Shown: positions 8,512 through 17,487, counted from the first letter of the stretch. The stretch: DNA of 58,249 bases from Streptomyces sp. MZ04 (GCF_004684775.1 NZ_SRIC01000019.1:1-58249); one strand, 5' to 3'. Notes: a model not told the origin generated them from the sequence alone. A program made the numbers and translations.

Positions 8512-9558
8512 ATGATCCAATTCGATACGGTCCACAAGCGCTTCCCGAACGGCACAACCGCGGTCCACAACCTCACACTTGAGATGCCGGAAGGCGGCGT
8601 GACCGTCCTCGTCGGATCTTCCGGTTGCGGCAAGACGACGACGCTCCGGATGATCAACCGGATGGTCGACCCGACCTCCGGGACCATCCGGGTCGGCGGC
8701 CGCGACGTCCTGGAGCAGGACGCGGCCGAGCTGCGCCGCTCCATCGGGTACGTGATCCAGCAGTCCGGGCTGTTCCCGCACCGCACGGTCCTGGACAACA
8801 TCGCCACCGTGCCGCTGCTGCTCGGCTGGGGCCGCAAGAAGGCCAGGGCGCGGGCGGCCGAGCTCCTGGAGACGGTCGGCCTCACCGCCGACGCGGGCAA
8901 GCGGTACCCGCACCAGCTCTCCGGCGGCCAGCAGCAGCGCGTCGGCGTGGCCCGCGCGCTCGCCGCGGACGCGCCGGTGCTGCTCATGGACGAGCCCTTC
9001 GGCGCGGTCGACCCGGTGGTCCGCACCCAGCTCCAGGACGAACTCCTGCGCCTCCAGCGGGAGTTGAACAAGACCATCGTCTTCGTCACGCACGACATCG
9101 ACGAGGCCGTACGGCTCGGCGACCGCATAGCCGTCTTCCGCACCGGCGGCCATCTCGTCCAGTGCGCGTCCCCCGCCGAACTCCTGGCCCGCCCGGCGGA
9201 CGACTTCGTCGCGGACTTCCTGGGCGCCGAGCGCGGCCTCAAGCTGCTCTCCCTCAGCACCCTCGCCGACGTCCCGCAGGGGCCCGCTCCGGAGGGCGGC
9301 GCCTGGACACTGCGGCTCGACTCCGCGGGGGCCCCGGTGGCGTGGCGGCACAAGGACTCCGAGGCTGCGGACGTCCCCGTACGCCCCCTGCGCGACACCG
9401 ACTCCCTGCTCTCCGCGCTCAACGAATCCATAGCCGCCCCGAGCGGCCTCGTCGCCCGCGTCGACGCCGACGGCGTGCTGACCGGCGTCACCTCCCGCGA
9501 CGACATCCACGCCCACGCGGGCCGGGCGCACACCGACGCAAGCACGGTGGACGTATGA
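8512..9558 (+). CDS. Quaternary-amine ABC importer, ATP-binding subunit (OpuCA/ProV type)
   Basis: A 348-aa cytosolic ATPase. The Walker A is GSSGCGKTT, the signature is SGGQQQRVGVARA, and the Walker B is VLLMDEPFGAVDP, all typical of the glycine betaine/carnitine/choline class. The C-terminal 100 residues look like a CBS-type regulatory module (LVARVDADGVLTGVTSRDDI). Its TGA overlaps the next permease's ATG. With the two permeases and the binding lipoprotein it forms a complete importer. Quaternary ammonium specificity is a family expectation; the actual substrate is unknown. Confidence 0.88.
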   Translation: MIQFDTVHKRFPNGTTAVHNLTLEMPEGGVTVLVGSSGCGKTTTLRMINRMVDPTSGTIRVGGRDVLEQDAAELRRSIGYVIQQSGLFPHRTVLDNIATVPLLLGWGRKKARARAAELLETVGLTADAGKRYPHQLSGGQQQRVGVARALAADAPVLLMDEPFGAVDPVVRTQLQDELLRLQRELNKTIVFVTHDIDEAVRLGDRIAVFRTGGHLVQCASPAELLARPADDFVADFLGAERGLKLLSLSTLADVPQGPAPEGGAWTLRLDSAGAPVAWRHKDSEAADVPVRPLRDTDSLLSALNESIAAPSGLVARVDADGVLTGVTSRDDIHAHAGRAHTDASTVDV

Positions 9559-10202
9559 CCGTCGACTGGTCGTGGATATCCGACCACACCGGCGACCTCA
9601 CCACCCTCACGCTCTCGCACCTCCAGGCCGCCCTCACCGCCGTACTGCTCGGGCTGCTGATCTCGCTCCCGCTGGCCGTCCTCGCGCATCGCGTACGCCC
9701 CCTGCGCGGGCTGCTCCTCGGCCTCTCGAACGTCCTGTTCACCATCCCGTCCATCGCGGTCTTCGTGCTGCTCCTGCCGGTCAGCGGGCTCACCCGCACG
9801 ACCACCGTCATCGGCCTGACGATCTACACGCTCGTCGTGCTCCTGCGGAACACCGTCGAGGGCCTGGACTCCGTACCGGCCAAGACGAAGGAAGCCGCGA
9901 AGGCCATGGGCACCCGCCCCCTGCGCACCCTGCTCACCGTCGAACTCCCCCTCGCCCTGCCCGTGATCATGGCGGGCGTGCGGATCGCCACCGTCATGGC
10001 GATCTCCCTGGTCTCCGTGGCGACGTACATCGGCGACGGCGGTCTCGGACAGCTCTTCACGGACGGGTTCCAGCGCAACTTCCCGACCCCCGTCATCGTC
10101 GGCGTCGTCCTGACCCTGCTCCTCGCGCTCGTCGCGGACGCGCTCCTCGTCACCCTCCAGTACGTCCTGACTCCCTGGACCCGCCGCAAGAGGAGCGCGT
10201 GA
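9555..10202 (+). CDS. OpuC-type ABC permease 1
   Basis: A 215-aa inner-membrane permease with about five transmembrane segments and the cytoplasmic coupling motif around EAAKAMGTRPLRTLLTVELP, as in OpuCB/ProW. The N-terminus is short, as in split OpuC permeases. It starts by a 4-nt overlap with the ATPase and ends 1 nt before the second permease. Confidence 0.87.
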   Translation: MTVDWSWISDHTGDLTTLTLSHLQAALTAVLLGLLISLPLAVLAHRVRPLRGLLLGLSNVLFTIPSIAVFVLLLPVSGLTRTTTVIGLTIYTLVVLLRNTVEGLDSVPAKTKEAAKAMGTRPLRTLLTVELPLALPVIMAGVRIATVMAISLVSVATYIGDGGLGQLFTDGFQRNFPTPVIVGVVLTLLLALVADALLVTLQYVLTPWTRRKRSA

Positions 10203-10203
10203 C

Positions 10204-10875
10204 ATGTACGAACTCTTCAAGGACCTCGGCGCCTGGCTGGTCAGCGGCGACCAGTGGGCGGGGCCCGACGGCATCGGGCACCGCCTCGCCGAGCACCTCC
10301 AGTACTCGCTGCTCGCCACGCTCATCGCGGCCGCCATCGCGCTGCCGCTCGGCCTGCTCATCGGGCACACCGGACGCGGCGCCTTCCTCGCCATCAACCT
10401 CGCGAGCTTCGGCCGGGCGCTGCCCACCGTCGGCCTCGTCGTGCTCGTCTTCCTCGCGAGCGGGCTCTCCATGTGGCCCGTCTACATCGCGCTCGTCGCG
10501 CTCGCCGTGCCCTCCATCGTCACCAACACCTACGCCGGGATGACCGCCGTCGACCGTGAGGTGAAGGACGCGGCGAAGGGCCAGGGCATGCGCTGGCACC
10601 AGGTCCTCTTCCAGATCGAACTGCCCCTCGCGCTGCCGCTGATCATGACCGGGCTCCGGCTCGCGCTGATCCAGGTCGTGGCGACGGCCACCATCGCCGC
10701 GTACGTCTCCTTCGGCGGGCTCGGCCGGTACGTCTTCGACGGGCTCGCCCAGCGCGACCTGGTCCAGGTGCTCGGCGGTGCCGTGCTCGTGGCGGTCGTC
10801 GCCGTCGTACTCGATCTCGCGCTCTCCGGACTGCAGCGCGCCCTCTTCCGCCACCGCCCCGCCAAGTCGGCCTAG
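10204..10875 (+). CDS. OpuC-type ABC permease 2
   Basis: A 223-aa permease paralogous to the preceding gene, with EVKDAAKGQGMRWHQVLFQ as the EAA coupling loop and about five membrane helices. Together the two form the heterodimeric channel of the importer. It is separated from the binding-protein gene by only 11 nt. Confidence 0.87.
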   Translation: MYELFKDLGAWLVSGDQWAGPDGIGHRLAEHLQYSLLATLIAAAIALPLGLLIGHTGRGAFLAINLASFGRALPTVGLVVLVFLASGLSMWPVYIALVALAVPSIVTNTYAGMTAVDREVKDAAKGQGMRWHQVLFQIELPLALPLIMTGLRLALIQVVATATIAAYVSFGGLGRYVFDGLAQRDLVQVLGGAVLVAVVAVVLDLALSGLQRALFRHRPAKSA

Positions 10876-10886
10876 GAGCAAGCCAG

Positions 10887-11831
10887 ATGGCCCCCATGAA
10901 CCGCAGGACCCTCCTCGGCGGACTCTTCGCCGCCGCGTCCGTCCCCGCGCTCGCCGCCTGCAGCGGCGGCATCACCTCCCTCGACGGGGGAGGGTCCGGC
11001 GGTGGCGGCGGTGGCTCCAGCAAGAACGGCGTCACCATCGGCACCGCCAACTTCACCGAGAACCAGGTCCTCGGCTACCTCTACGCCGCCGCACTCGAAG
11101 CGGCCGGAGTGAAGACGAACGTCCGCCCCAACCTCGGCACCCGCGAGATCCTCATCCCCGCCCTCAAGGGCGGCGACATCGACCTGCTGCCCGAGTACCA
11201 GGGCGCGCTCCTGCACTACCTCGACCCCAAGGCGAAGGCCACCGAGGAGGGCGAGATGCAGAACGCGCTCGCCATGGCGCTGCCGCGCGGACTGCAGATC
11301 CTCCCCTACGGGATGGCCGAGGACTCCGACGCCTTCGCCGTCACGCGGGAGACCGCCGACGAGTACGGCCTCACGTCCCTCGCCGACCTGGCGAAGCACA
11401 ACGGCAAGCTCGTCATCGGCGCAGCCCCCGAGGTGAAGAAGCGCACGGTCGGCGCGGTCGGCCTCAAGGACGTCTACGGCGTGGAGTTCAAGGAGTTCAA
11501 GTCCCTTGATTCCTCGGGGCCGTTGGTGAAGGGCGCCCTGAAGAAGGGCGACGTGGACGTGGCGAACCTCTTCACCACCGACACCGACATCGCGGCCGAG
11601 AAGTGGGTGGTCCTCACCGACCCCAAGAACCTCATCCCCGGCCAGCACGTGGTCCCGCTCATCGCCGACCGCAAGGCCGACTCGACGGTGCGCAAGGCAC
11701 TCGCCCGGCTGGGCGGCGTACTGACGACCAAGCAACTCACCGAGCTCAACCGCCTGGTGGACAAGGACAAGAAGGATCCGGAGGACGTCGCGAACGACTG
11801 GGCGGCGCGCCACGGACTGACGAAGAAGTAA
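10887..11831 (+). CDS. OpuC-type substrate-binding lipoprotein
   Basis: A 314-aa extracytoplasmic binding protein. A twin-arginine-like signal (NRRTLLGGLF) leads to lipobox LAAC and a Gly/Ser-rich linker. The mature domain starts TIGTANFTENQVLGYLYA and contains LGTREILIPALKGGDIDLL and PEYQGALLHY, diagnostic of OpuCC/OpuBC-like quaternary amine binders. An ATG at 10896 is an alternative start. It completes the importer. Ergothioneine importers of the EgtU type belong to the same fold family, which matters for the neighbouring lyase. Confidence 0.87.
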   Translation: MAPMNRRTLLGGLFAAASVPALAACSGGITSLDGGGSGGGGGGSSKNGVTIGTANFTENQVLGYLYAAALEAAGVKTNVRPNLGTREILIPALKGGDIDLLPEYQGALLHYLDPKAKATEEGEMQNALAMALPRGLQILPYGMAEDSDAFAVTRETADEYGLTSLADLAKHNGKLVIGAAPEVKKRTVGAVGLKDVYGVEFKEFKSLDSSGPLVKGALKKGDVDVANLFTTDTDIAAEKWVVLTDPKNLIPGQHVVPLIADRKADSTVRKALARLGGVLTTKQLTELNRLVDKDKKDPEDVANDWAARHGLTKK

Positions 11832-11881
11832 CGCACGTACGGAACAGCGGACTTACTAAAAGAAGTAGCGGACTTACTGAA
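11813..11881 (+). repeat. Degenerate tandem repeats of the binding-protein gene tail
   Basis: The gene's last codons (cggactgacgaagaagtaa) are followed by two further degenerate versions. The core AGCGGACTTACT occurs exactly at 11846-11857 and 11867-11878, a 21-bp period. The spacer before the NCS1 permease therefore looks like local duplication of a 3' end. Confidence 0.5.
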
Positions 11882-11902
11882 GAAGCAGGGGAGTCGAGCG
11901 GC

Positions 11903-13348
11903 ATGGCAGCTGAGGACCTGGTGGAGCGGCGCTCCATCGACGTCGTCCCCGACGACGAACGGCACGGCACCGCGTTCAGCCAGTTCACCCTCTGGCTGGG
12001 CGCCAATCTGCAGATCACCGCGGTCGTGACCGGCGCACTCGCCGTCGTCTTCGGCGGCGACGTGGTGTGGTCGATCGTCGGCCTGCTGCTCGGCAATCTG
12101 CTCGGCGGCGCGGTGATGGCCCTGCACTCCGCGCAGGGCCCGAAACTGGGCCTGCCCCAGATGATCCAGTCCCGCGCCCAGTTCGGTGTGAAGGGCGCGG
12201 TCGTCCCGCTGCTCCTGGTCATCGTGATGTACGTCGGGTTCTTCGCGAGCGGCAGCGTCCTGGCCGGACAGGCCACGGCCGAGCTGACGCACACCGACCA
12301 CACCACCGGCATCATCATCTTCGCGGTGGTCACGGCGGTGACGGCAGCGGTCGGCTACCGCGTCATCCACACGCTCGGCCGGGTCGCGAGCGTGATCTGC
12401 GCGCTGGCCTTCGGCTACCTGGGCATCCGGCTCCTGGACCGCGTGGACCTCTCCACGCTCCTGAACGACGCGCACTTCGACCTGCCGATGTTCCTGCTCG
12501 CCGTCTCCCTCTCGGCGTCCTGGCAGCTCGCCTTCGGGCCGTACGTCGCGGACTACTCGCGCTATCTGCCGCGCACGACATCGGGCAAGGCGACCTTCTG
12601 GTGGACCCTGTCCGGATCCGCGCTCGGCTCGCAGTGGTCGATGACGTTCGGTGTCCTCGTGGCGGCGACCGCGGGCGACGCGTTCCTCGCCAACCAGGTC
12701 GGATACGTCGTCGGCCTGGGCGGCACCGGCCTGATCGCGTCGTTCCTCTACTTCGTGATCGCGCTCGGCAAGCTGACCATCAACGTGCTCAACACCTACG
12801 GCGGCTTCATGTCGATGGTGACCAGCGTCAGCGGCTTCCGCGGCCAGAAGGTCCTCTCGCAGCGGGGCAGGGCCGCGTACATCGCGCTGATCATGGTCGC
12901 GGGCACGGCGGTCGCGCTGCTCGGCAAGGACAGCTTCCTGACCTCCTTCAAGGACTTCCTGCTCTTCCTGCTGACCTTCTTCACGCCGTGGTCGGCGATC
13001 AACCTGGTCGACTTTTACCTGATCTCCAAGGAGCGCTACGACATACCGGCGCTCTCCGACCCGGCGGGACGGTACGGCGCGTGGCGCTGGGACGCGCTCG
13101 TCGTGTACGGGGTCGGCCTGCTCGCCCAGCTCCCGTTCCTGGTCACGCACTTCTACACCGGACCGCTTGTCGAGCCGCTCGGCGGCGCGGACGTGTCGTG
13201 GATCGTGGGTCTGGTCGTACCGGCGGCCCTGTACTGGCTGCTCGCACGGCGTGGCGCAGCGGATCTGGACCCCGATGAGAATGGGGGGATAGCCCCACTG
13301 TCAGAGGCGTCCGGGCTGCGTACGGTAAATGACTATGGAAGCCAGTGA
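11903..13348 (+). CDS. NCS1-family nucleobase/hydantoin-type permease
   Basis: A 481-aa polytopic membrane transporter of the purine-cytosine/allantoin/hydantoin (NCS1) family with roughly 12 hydrophobic segments. Family regions include LWLGANLQITAVVTGALAV near the N-terminus, the SRAQFGVKGAVVP segment and GPYVADYSRYLP. ATG 11903 is chosen over long upstream read-through because the conserved protein starts there and a purine-rich sequence precedes it. It lies 71 nt after the ABC importer, same strand, probably the same operon. Substrate unknown; NCS1 members include hydantoin carriers, which would suit the hut-like context. Confidence 0.85.
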   Translation: MAAEDLVERRSIDVVPDDERHGTAFSQFTLWLGANLQITAVVTGALAVVFGGDVVWSIVGLLLGNLLGGAVMALHSAQGPKLGLPQMIQSRAQFGVKGAVVPLLLVIVMYVGFFASGSVLAGQATAELTHTDHTTGIIIFAVVTAVTAAVGYRVIHTLGRVASVICALAFGYLGIRLLDRVDLSTLLNDAHFDLPMFLLAVSLSASWQLAFGPYVADYSRYLPRTTSGKATFWWTLSGSALGSQWSMTFGVLVAATAGDAFLANQVGYVVGLGGTGLIASFLYFVIALGKLTINVLNTYGGFMSMVTSVSGFRGQKVLSQRGRAAYIALIMVAGTAVALLGKDSFLTSFKDFLLFLLTFFTPWSAINLVDFYLISKERYDIPALSDPAGRYGAWRWDALVVYGVGLLAQLPFLVTHFYTGPLVEPLGGADVSWIVGLVVPAALYWLLARRGAADLDPDENGGIAPLSEASGLRTVNDYGSQ

Positions 13349-13757
13349 CGCCGAACTCAAGAAGGAACTCGACGCCACTCTGCACGCCCGCAGAGAGCTC
13401 GGCGAAGAGTACGAGTCCGCGCTGGTCGACTCGTTCCTCGGGAAGGTCGAGCAGCGCCTGGACGGCACCATAGACCGGCGGATGCGCCGGCACATGGCCG
13501 AGCAGCAGATGGTGGTCGCCCGCGGCTCCCGCGCGCCCAACAGCGCGGTGGACTCATGGGGCGAGCGCTTCGGCTTCGCCGTCGTCACGCTGATCCTCGC
13601 GATCCCGCTCTCGGCGATCGGCGCGGCCAACGCCGAACTGCCGGGCCTCTTGGTCACCTGGGCGGGCATCTTCGGGGTGAACGCGGTGCACTCGATGCGC
13701 GGCATGCGCTTCGGGCGGCGCGCGGACCGCGACCGGAAGTCGGAGTGGGACGACTGA
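13329..13757 (+). CDS. Small membrane protein, unknown function
   Basis: A 142-aa protein with a charged, probably helical N-terminal region (residues 1-75). Two adjacent hydrophobic segments follow (VVTLILAIPLSAIGAA and LPGLLVTWAGIFGV), then a basic tail. It begins inside the last codons of the NCS1 permease in another frame (ATG 13329 or 13335), so it is probably translated from the same mRNA. No recognised catalytic motif. Confidence 0.7.
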   Translation: MTMEASDAELKKELDATLHARRELGEEYESALVDSFLGKVEQRLDGTIDRRMRRHMAEQQMVVARGSRAPNSAVDSWGERFGFAVVTLILAIPLSAIGAANAELPGLLVTWAGIFGVNAVHSMRGMRFGRRADRDRKSEWDD

Positions 13758-13898
13758 GGCCGTCCGCTGCCGGGGCGACCACGGCTGCCGGTCATTCCGC
13801 CTGGCTATGACGGCGGGTATTGGACGCCGTCGCCCGCTCACCGTGACGCTGGATCCCTCAGCCGGTCCAGCATCACGAGCAGCGGGAAGCGGGAACCC

Positions 13899-14498
13899 AT
13901 GAAGATCGTCGTCATCGGTGCCACGGGCACCATCGGCTCCGTCCTCGCCGAGACCCTTGAGGCGGGCGGCGGCCACGAGGTCGTCCGGGCGTCACGGAGC
14001 GGGCCGGTCGCGGTGGATCTCGCGGACCCGAAGTCCATCGACGCGCTCTTCGTCACCGTCGGTACCGTGGACGCGGTCGTCGCCGTCGCGGGCAGCGGGC
14101 AGCTCGCGCGGATCGACGCGTCGTCCGACGACGACTACTTCCGGGGCCTGGAAGGGAAGTTGCTCGGCCAGGTCCACCTGGTCCGGCGCGCCGCGCGCCA
14201 CGTCACCGACGGCGGCTCGCTCACCCTCACCAACGGCGTCTCGGTGTTCTCCGAGCCCGGCCTCTCCTTCGCCGCCCTCGTCAACGGCGGCCTCGCCCAC
14301 TTCGTCCCGGCCGCGGCGGCGGAGATGCCCCGGGGCATCCGGCTGAACTCCGTGAGCCCTGGTTGGGTGTCGGAGACCCTTGAGCAGATGGGGCGCGACG
14401 GCTCCGCGGGGACGCCGGTCGCCGAGGTCGTCCGCGCGTACGTGGAGTTGATCGAGGGCACGGCACGAGGGCAGGTGATCGAGCCGGGAGTCGGCTGA
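13899..14498 (+). CDS. SDR-fold protein lacking the catalytic Tyr-Lys pair
   Basis: A 199-aa short-chain dehydrogenase-like protein. It keeps the Gly-rich nucleotide motif IGATGTIG (residues 6-13) and the later RLNSVSPGW block. Where YxxxK should stand the sequence is SFAALVNGGLAHF, without Tyr or Lys. This matches an atypical SDR subgroup (Lin1944-like) of unknown function in which active-site residues are absent. A role in nucleotide binding or a shifted chemistry is possible. It appears monocistronic, followed by a strong inverted repeat. Confidence 0.78.
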   Translation: MKIVVIGATGTIGSVLAETLEAGGGHEVVRASRSGPVAVDLADPKSIDALFVTVGTVDAVVAVAGSGQLARIDASSDDDYFRGLEGKLLGQVHLVRRAARHVTDGGSLTLTNGVSVFSEPGLSFAALVNGGLAHFVPAAAAEMPRGIRLNSVSPGWVSETLEQMGRDGSAGTPVAEVVRAYVELIEGTARGQVIEPGVG

Positions 14499-14520
14499 GT
14501 TCATGCGCGATGAGTTCATG

Positions 14521-14577
14521 CGCGGGGACCGCCGCACCCCCGGTTGCCCAGGGGGCGGGACGACGGCGGTCCCCGCG
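14521..14577. terminator. Long two-tier inverted repeat between SDR gene and cbs
   Basis: Perfect 14-bp arms (14521-14534 and 14564-14577) enclose a second small stem (ccccc 14537-14541 / ggggg 14551-14555). It sits between convergent genes, 23 bp after the SDR stop, and is likely a bidirectional terminator. Confidence 0.55.
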
Positions 14578-14779
14578 AGGGACGCGGGCCGGGTCAGGCC
14601 GGGCCTCGCGTCCAGGCGTTCAGAGGTCCGGGAGCCGCTCCGGAGTTCCTGTACGCCGACAACGACCAATGTGCCGGAGCCGTGTTAAGCGGGTGCTGCG
14701 CGGACGTGACACGCTCGTACCACTTCCGCGAAGTCCGGCCCACGGCAAGCGAACCGGCGGCTCACGGCACACCCGGTGG

Positions 14780-16171
14780 CTACTGCCCCTGCTGCTCCGC
14801 GAGGAACGCCAGCAGGTCCTGACGGCTCACCACACCCGTCGGCTTGCCCTCGACGAGCACGATCGCCGCGTCGGCCGCGCCGAGCACCGACATCAGGTCG
14901 CCGACCGGCTCGCCCGAGCCGACCTGCGGCAGCGGGTCGGACATGTGCTTCTCCAGCGCGTCGCCGAGCGAGGCGCGCTGCGCGAACAGGGCGTCCAGGA
15001 GCTCGCGTTCGACGACCGAGCCGATGACCTCCGCCGCCATCACATCGGGGTGGCCCGCGCCCGGCTTGACGATGGGCATCTGCGAGACGCCGTACTCACG
15101 CAGTACCTCGATGGCCTCGCCGACCGTCTCCTCCGGGTGCATATGAACGAGCGAGGGCAGCTTGCCGCCCTCCTTGCGGCTCAGTACGTCACCGACGCGA
15201 GGCGCGTCGCCGGCCTGCTCGAGGAAGCCGTAGTCGTTCATCCATTCATCGCTGAAGATCTTGCTCATGTAGCCGCGCCCGGAGTCGGGAAGCAGCACGA
15301 CCACGACGTCGTCGGGACCGAGCCGCTCGGCGACCCGCAGCGCCGCCACGACGGCCATGCCGCACGACCCGCCGACGAGGAGCCCCTCCTCCTTGGCGAG
15401 ACGCCGCGTCATCTGGAAGGAGTCCTTGTCCGAGACGGCGACGATCTCGTCGGTCACGTTCCGGTCGTACGCCGTCGGCCAGAAGTCCTCGCCGACGCCC
15501 TCGACGAGATACGGCCGCCCGGAGCCGCCGGAGTAGACCGACCCCTCGGGGTCGGCGCCGACGACGGTGACCGCGCCCTTCGAGATCTCCTTCAGATAGC
15601 GGCCGGTCCCGGAGATGGTGCCGCCGGTGCCGATGCCCGCCACGAAATGGGTGATCTTCCCTTCCGTCTGCTCCCACAGCTCAGGGCCGGTGGAGTGGTA
15701 GTGGGAGAGCGGATTGTTCGGGTTGGAGTACTGGTCGGGCTTCCAGGCACCGGGGGTCTCGCGCACCAGACGATCGGAGACGTTGTAGTACGAGTCCGGG
15801 TGCTCGGGATCGACGGCGGTGGGGCAGACGACGACATCGGCCCCATAGGCCCGCAGGACATTGATCTTGTCGAGGGACACCTTGTCCGGGCACACGAAGA
15901 TGCACTTGTAGCCCTTCTGCTGGGCCACGATGGCAAGGCCGACCCCGGTATTGCCGGACGTCGGCTCGACGATCGTGCCGCCGGGCTTCAGCTCACCGCT
16001 CTGCTCGGCCGCCTCGATCATGCGCAGCGCGATGCGGTCCTTCACCGATCCGCCGGGATTGAAGTACTCGACCTTGGCCAGGACCGTGGCCTGGATGCCC
16101 GCGGTCACGTTGTTGAGCCTCACCAGCGGGGTGTTGCCGACGAGACTGATCATCGAGTCGTGGAATTGCAC
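14780..16171 (-). CDS. cbs: Cystathionine beta-synthase
   Basis: A 463-aa PLP enzyme condensing serine and homocysteine in transsulfuration. PLP lysine motif is NPGGSVKDR (about residue 40), the Asn loop is EPTSGNTGVGLA, and the phosphate loop is GIGTGGTISGTGRYL. The C-terminal quarter carries a CBS pair (PSLVHMHPEETVGEAIEVLR to AIVLVEGKPTGVVSRQDLL), so this is the two-domain CBS rather than a simple cysteine synthase. Start GTG 16171 gives the conserved VQFHDSMISLVGNTPL beginning; the open frame upstream is not conserved-looking. Confidence 0.9.
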   Translation of the reverse strand: MQFHDSMISLVGNTPLVRLNNVTAGIQATVLAKVEYFNPGGSVKDRIALRMIEAAEQSGELKPGGTIVEPTSGNTGVGLAIVAQQKGYKCIFVCPDKVSLDKINVLRAYGADVVVCPTAVDPEHPDSYYNVSDRLVRETPGAWKPDQYSNPNNPLSHYHSTGPELWEQTEGKITHFVAGIGTGGTISGTGRYLKEISKGAVTVVGADPEGSVYSGGSGRPYLVEGVGEDFWPTAYDRNVTDEIVAVSDKDSFQMTRRLAKEEGLLVGGSCGMAVVAALRVAERLGPDDVVVVLLPDSGRGYMSKIFSDEWMNDYGFLEQAGDAPRVGDVLSRKEGGKLPSLVHMHPEETVGEAIEVLREYGVSQMPIVKPGAGHPDVMAAEVIGSVVERELLDALFAQRASLGDALEKHMSDPLPQVGSGEPVGDLMSVLGAADAAIVLVEGKPTGVVSRQDLLAFLAEQQGQ

Positions 16172-16326
16172 CGTTGTCTCCGGGCTGCCATGTAGTGCGA
16201 CGAATGGGTGTCCTAAGCGTAAGACTCCTGGTCGTCCGTTCACCTCCGATCGCGATTGGCCGACCGCCCTTACGGGGCAATGAGTGGATGTACGGCGTTA
16301 TGGCTACGAGGAGGTGGCTGCAGGGC

Positions 16327-17346
16327 ATGTCGAGGGCGAGGGTGGCGAGGCGGATCGCCGCGGGCGCGGCGTACGGCGGCGGAGGCATCGGGCTGCTCGG
16401 CGCGGCGACCGTGGGGGTGGTCCTCGCCGAGGTGCAGCTGGCGAAGCGTTCGGTGGGCAACAACGGGGAGCATGCGGCGGCGCCGCGGGCCGACGGGCGG
16501 TACGGCGGGGCGTTCGGGGAGCGGCCGGAGTGCGCCGAGCCCTTGCGGTTCGTGATGCTCGGCGATTCGACCGCGGCGGGGCAGGGGGTACACCGGGCCG
16601 GGCAGACCCCCGGGGCGCTGCTCGCCTCGGGGCTGGCGGCGGTGGCGGAGCGTCCTGTGGAGCTGCGGACCGTGGCGCAGCCGGGGGCCCAGTCCGACGA
16701 CCTCGACCGCCAGGTATCCCTGATCCTCTCCGACCCCTCGTCCTGGATCCCGGACGTCTGCGTCATCATGATCGGCGCGAACGACGTGACGCACCGGATG
16801 CCGGCGACACGGTCCGTCCGCTGCTTGTCGGCGGCGGTGCGGCGGCTGCGTACGGTCGGGGCGGAGGTGGTCGTGGGCACGTGCCCGGACCTCGGCACGG
16901 TGGAGAACGTCTACCAGCCCCTGCGCTGGATGGCCCGCCGGGTCTCCCGGCAGCTGGCGGCGGCGCAGACGATCGGCGTGGTGGAGCAGCGGGGCCGGAC
17001 CGTCTCGCTGGGCGACCTCCTGGGCCCCGAGTTCGCGGCGAACCCCCGGGAACTGTTCGGCCCCGACAACTACCACCCCTCGGCGGAGGGGTACGCGACG
17101 GCGGCGATGGCGGTCCTCCCGACCCTCTGCGCGGCGCTTGGCCTGTGGCCGGAGGAGGAGCGCCCCGACGTCTCCCGCCGCGAGGGCTTCCTCCCCGTCG
17201 CCCGCGCGGCAGCACAGGCCGCCTCGGAGGGCGGCACGGAGGTCGCGGCCGCGATGCCGACGGGGCCGCGTGGGCCCTGGGCCCTCTTGAAGCGCAGGCG
17301 GCGCCGCCGGATCCACGCCCCGGACCCGTCACCGCTTCCGCGCTGA
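16327..17346 (+). CDS. SGNH/GDSL-type esterase with N-terminal membrane anchor
   Basis: A protein of about 339 aa. An N-terminal hydrophobic stretch (GIGLLGAATVGVVLAEVQLA) probably anchors or exports it. The SGNH blocks are complete: FVMLGDSTAAGQG (nucleophile Ser), IMIGANDVT, and GPDNYHPSAEG (Asp-His). The C-terminus is a basic tail (LKRRRRRRIHAP). The start is uncertain between ATG 16327, 16300 and 16288; GAGGAGG at 16308-16314 favours 16327 although the spacing is long. Substrate unknown. It is divergent from cbs. Confidence 0.82.
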   Translation: MSRARVARRIAAGAAYGGGGIGLLGAATVGVVLAEVQLAKRSVGNNGEHAAAPRADGRYGGAFGERPECAEPLRFVMLGDSTAAGQGVHRAGQTPGALLASGLAAVAERPVELRTVAQPGAQSDDLDRQVSLILSDPSSWIPDVCVIMIGANDVTHRMPATRSVRCLSAAVRRLRTVGAEVVVGTCPDLGTVENVYQPLRWMARRVSRQLAAAQTIGVVEQRGRTVSLGDLLGPEFAANPRELFGPDNYHPSAEGYATAAMAVLPTLCAALGLWPEEERPDVSRREGFLPVARAAAQAASEGGTEVAAAMPTGPRGPWALLKRRRRRRIHAPDPSPLPR

Positions 17347-17368
17347 GGGGTTGTCGGGTCGTTTCGTC

Positions 17369-17487
17369 GTCTGCGGGTCGCGGGGGCTTGTCGCGCGGTT
17401 CCCCGCGCCCCTGAAGGGGCACGACTGGCCGGCGCCCCTGAAAGGGGCGCGGGGAACCGCGCGATCAGCCACAGACGGCCCGCAGAC
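17369..17487. repeat. Palindromic Streptomyces intergenic repeat, full copy
   Basis: Perfect 22-bp arms (17391-17412 / 17443-17464) around GCGCGGTTCCCCGCGCCCCT, plus outer 9-bp arms gtctgcggg / cccgcagac at 17369 and 17479, make a 119-bp palindromic element. Half copies of the same sequence occur near 40060 and 42706. It fills the spacer between two same-strand genes and may also act as a terminator. Confidence 0.65.

Noticed and set aside
8460..10472. Long open frame antisense to the OpuC genes
   Set aside because: Its codon pattern is the shadow expected from GC-rich third positions, and the sense strand encodes clear ABC transporter motifs.
14503..14779. Small plus-strand genes in the spacer before cbs
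   Set aside because: The frames overlap a strong inverted repeat, have no convincing ribosome site, and show no recognisable protein features.
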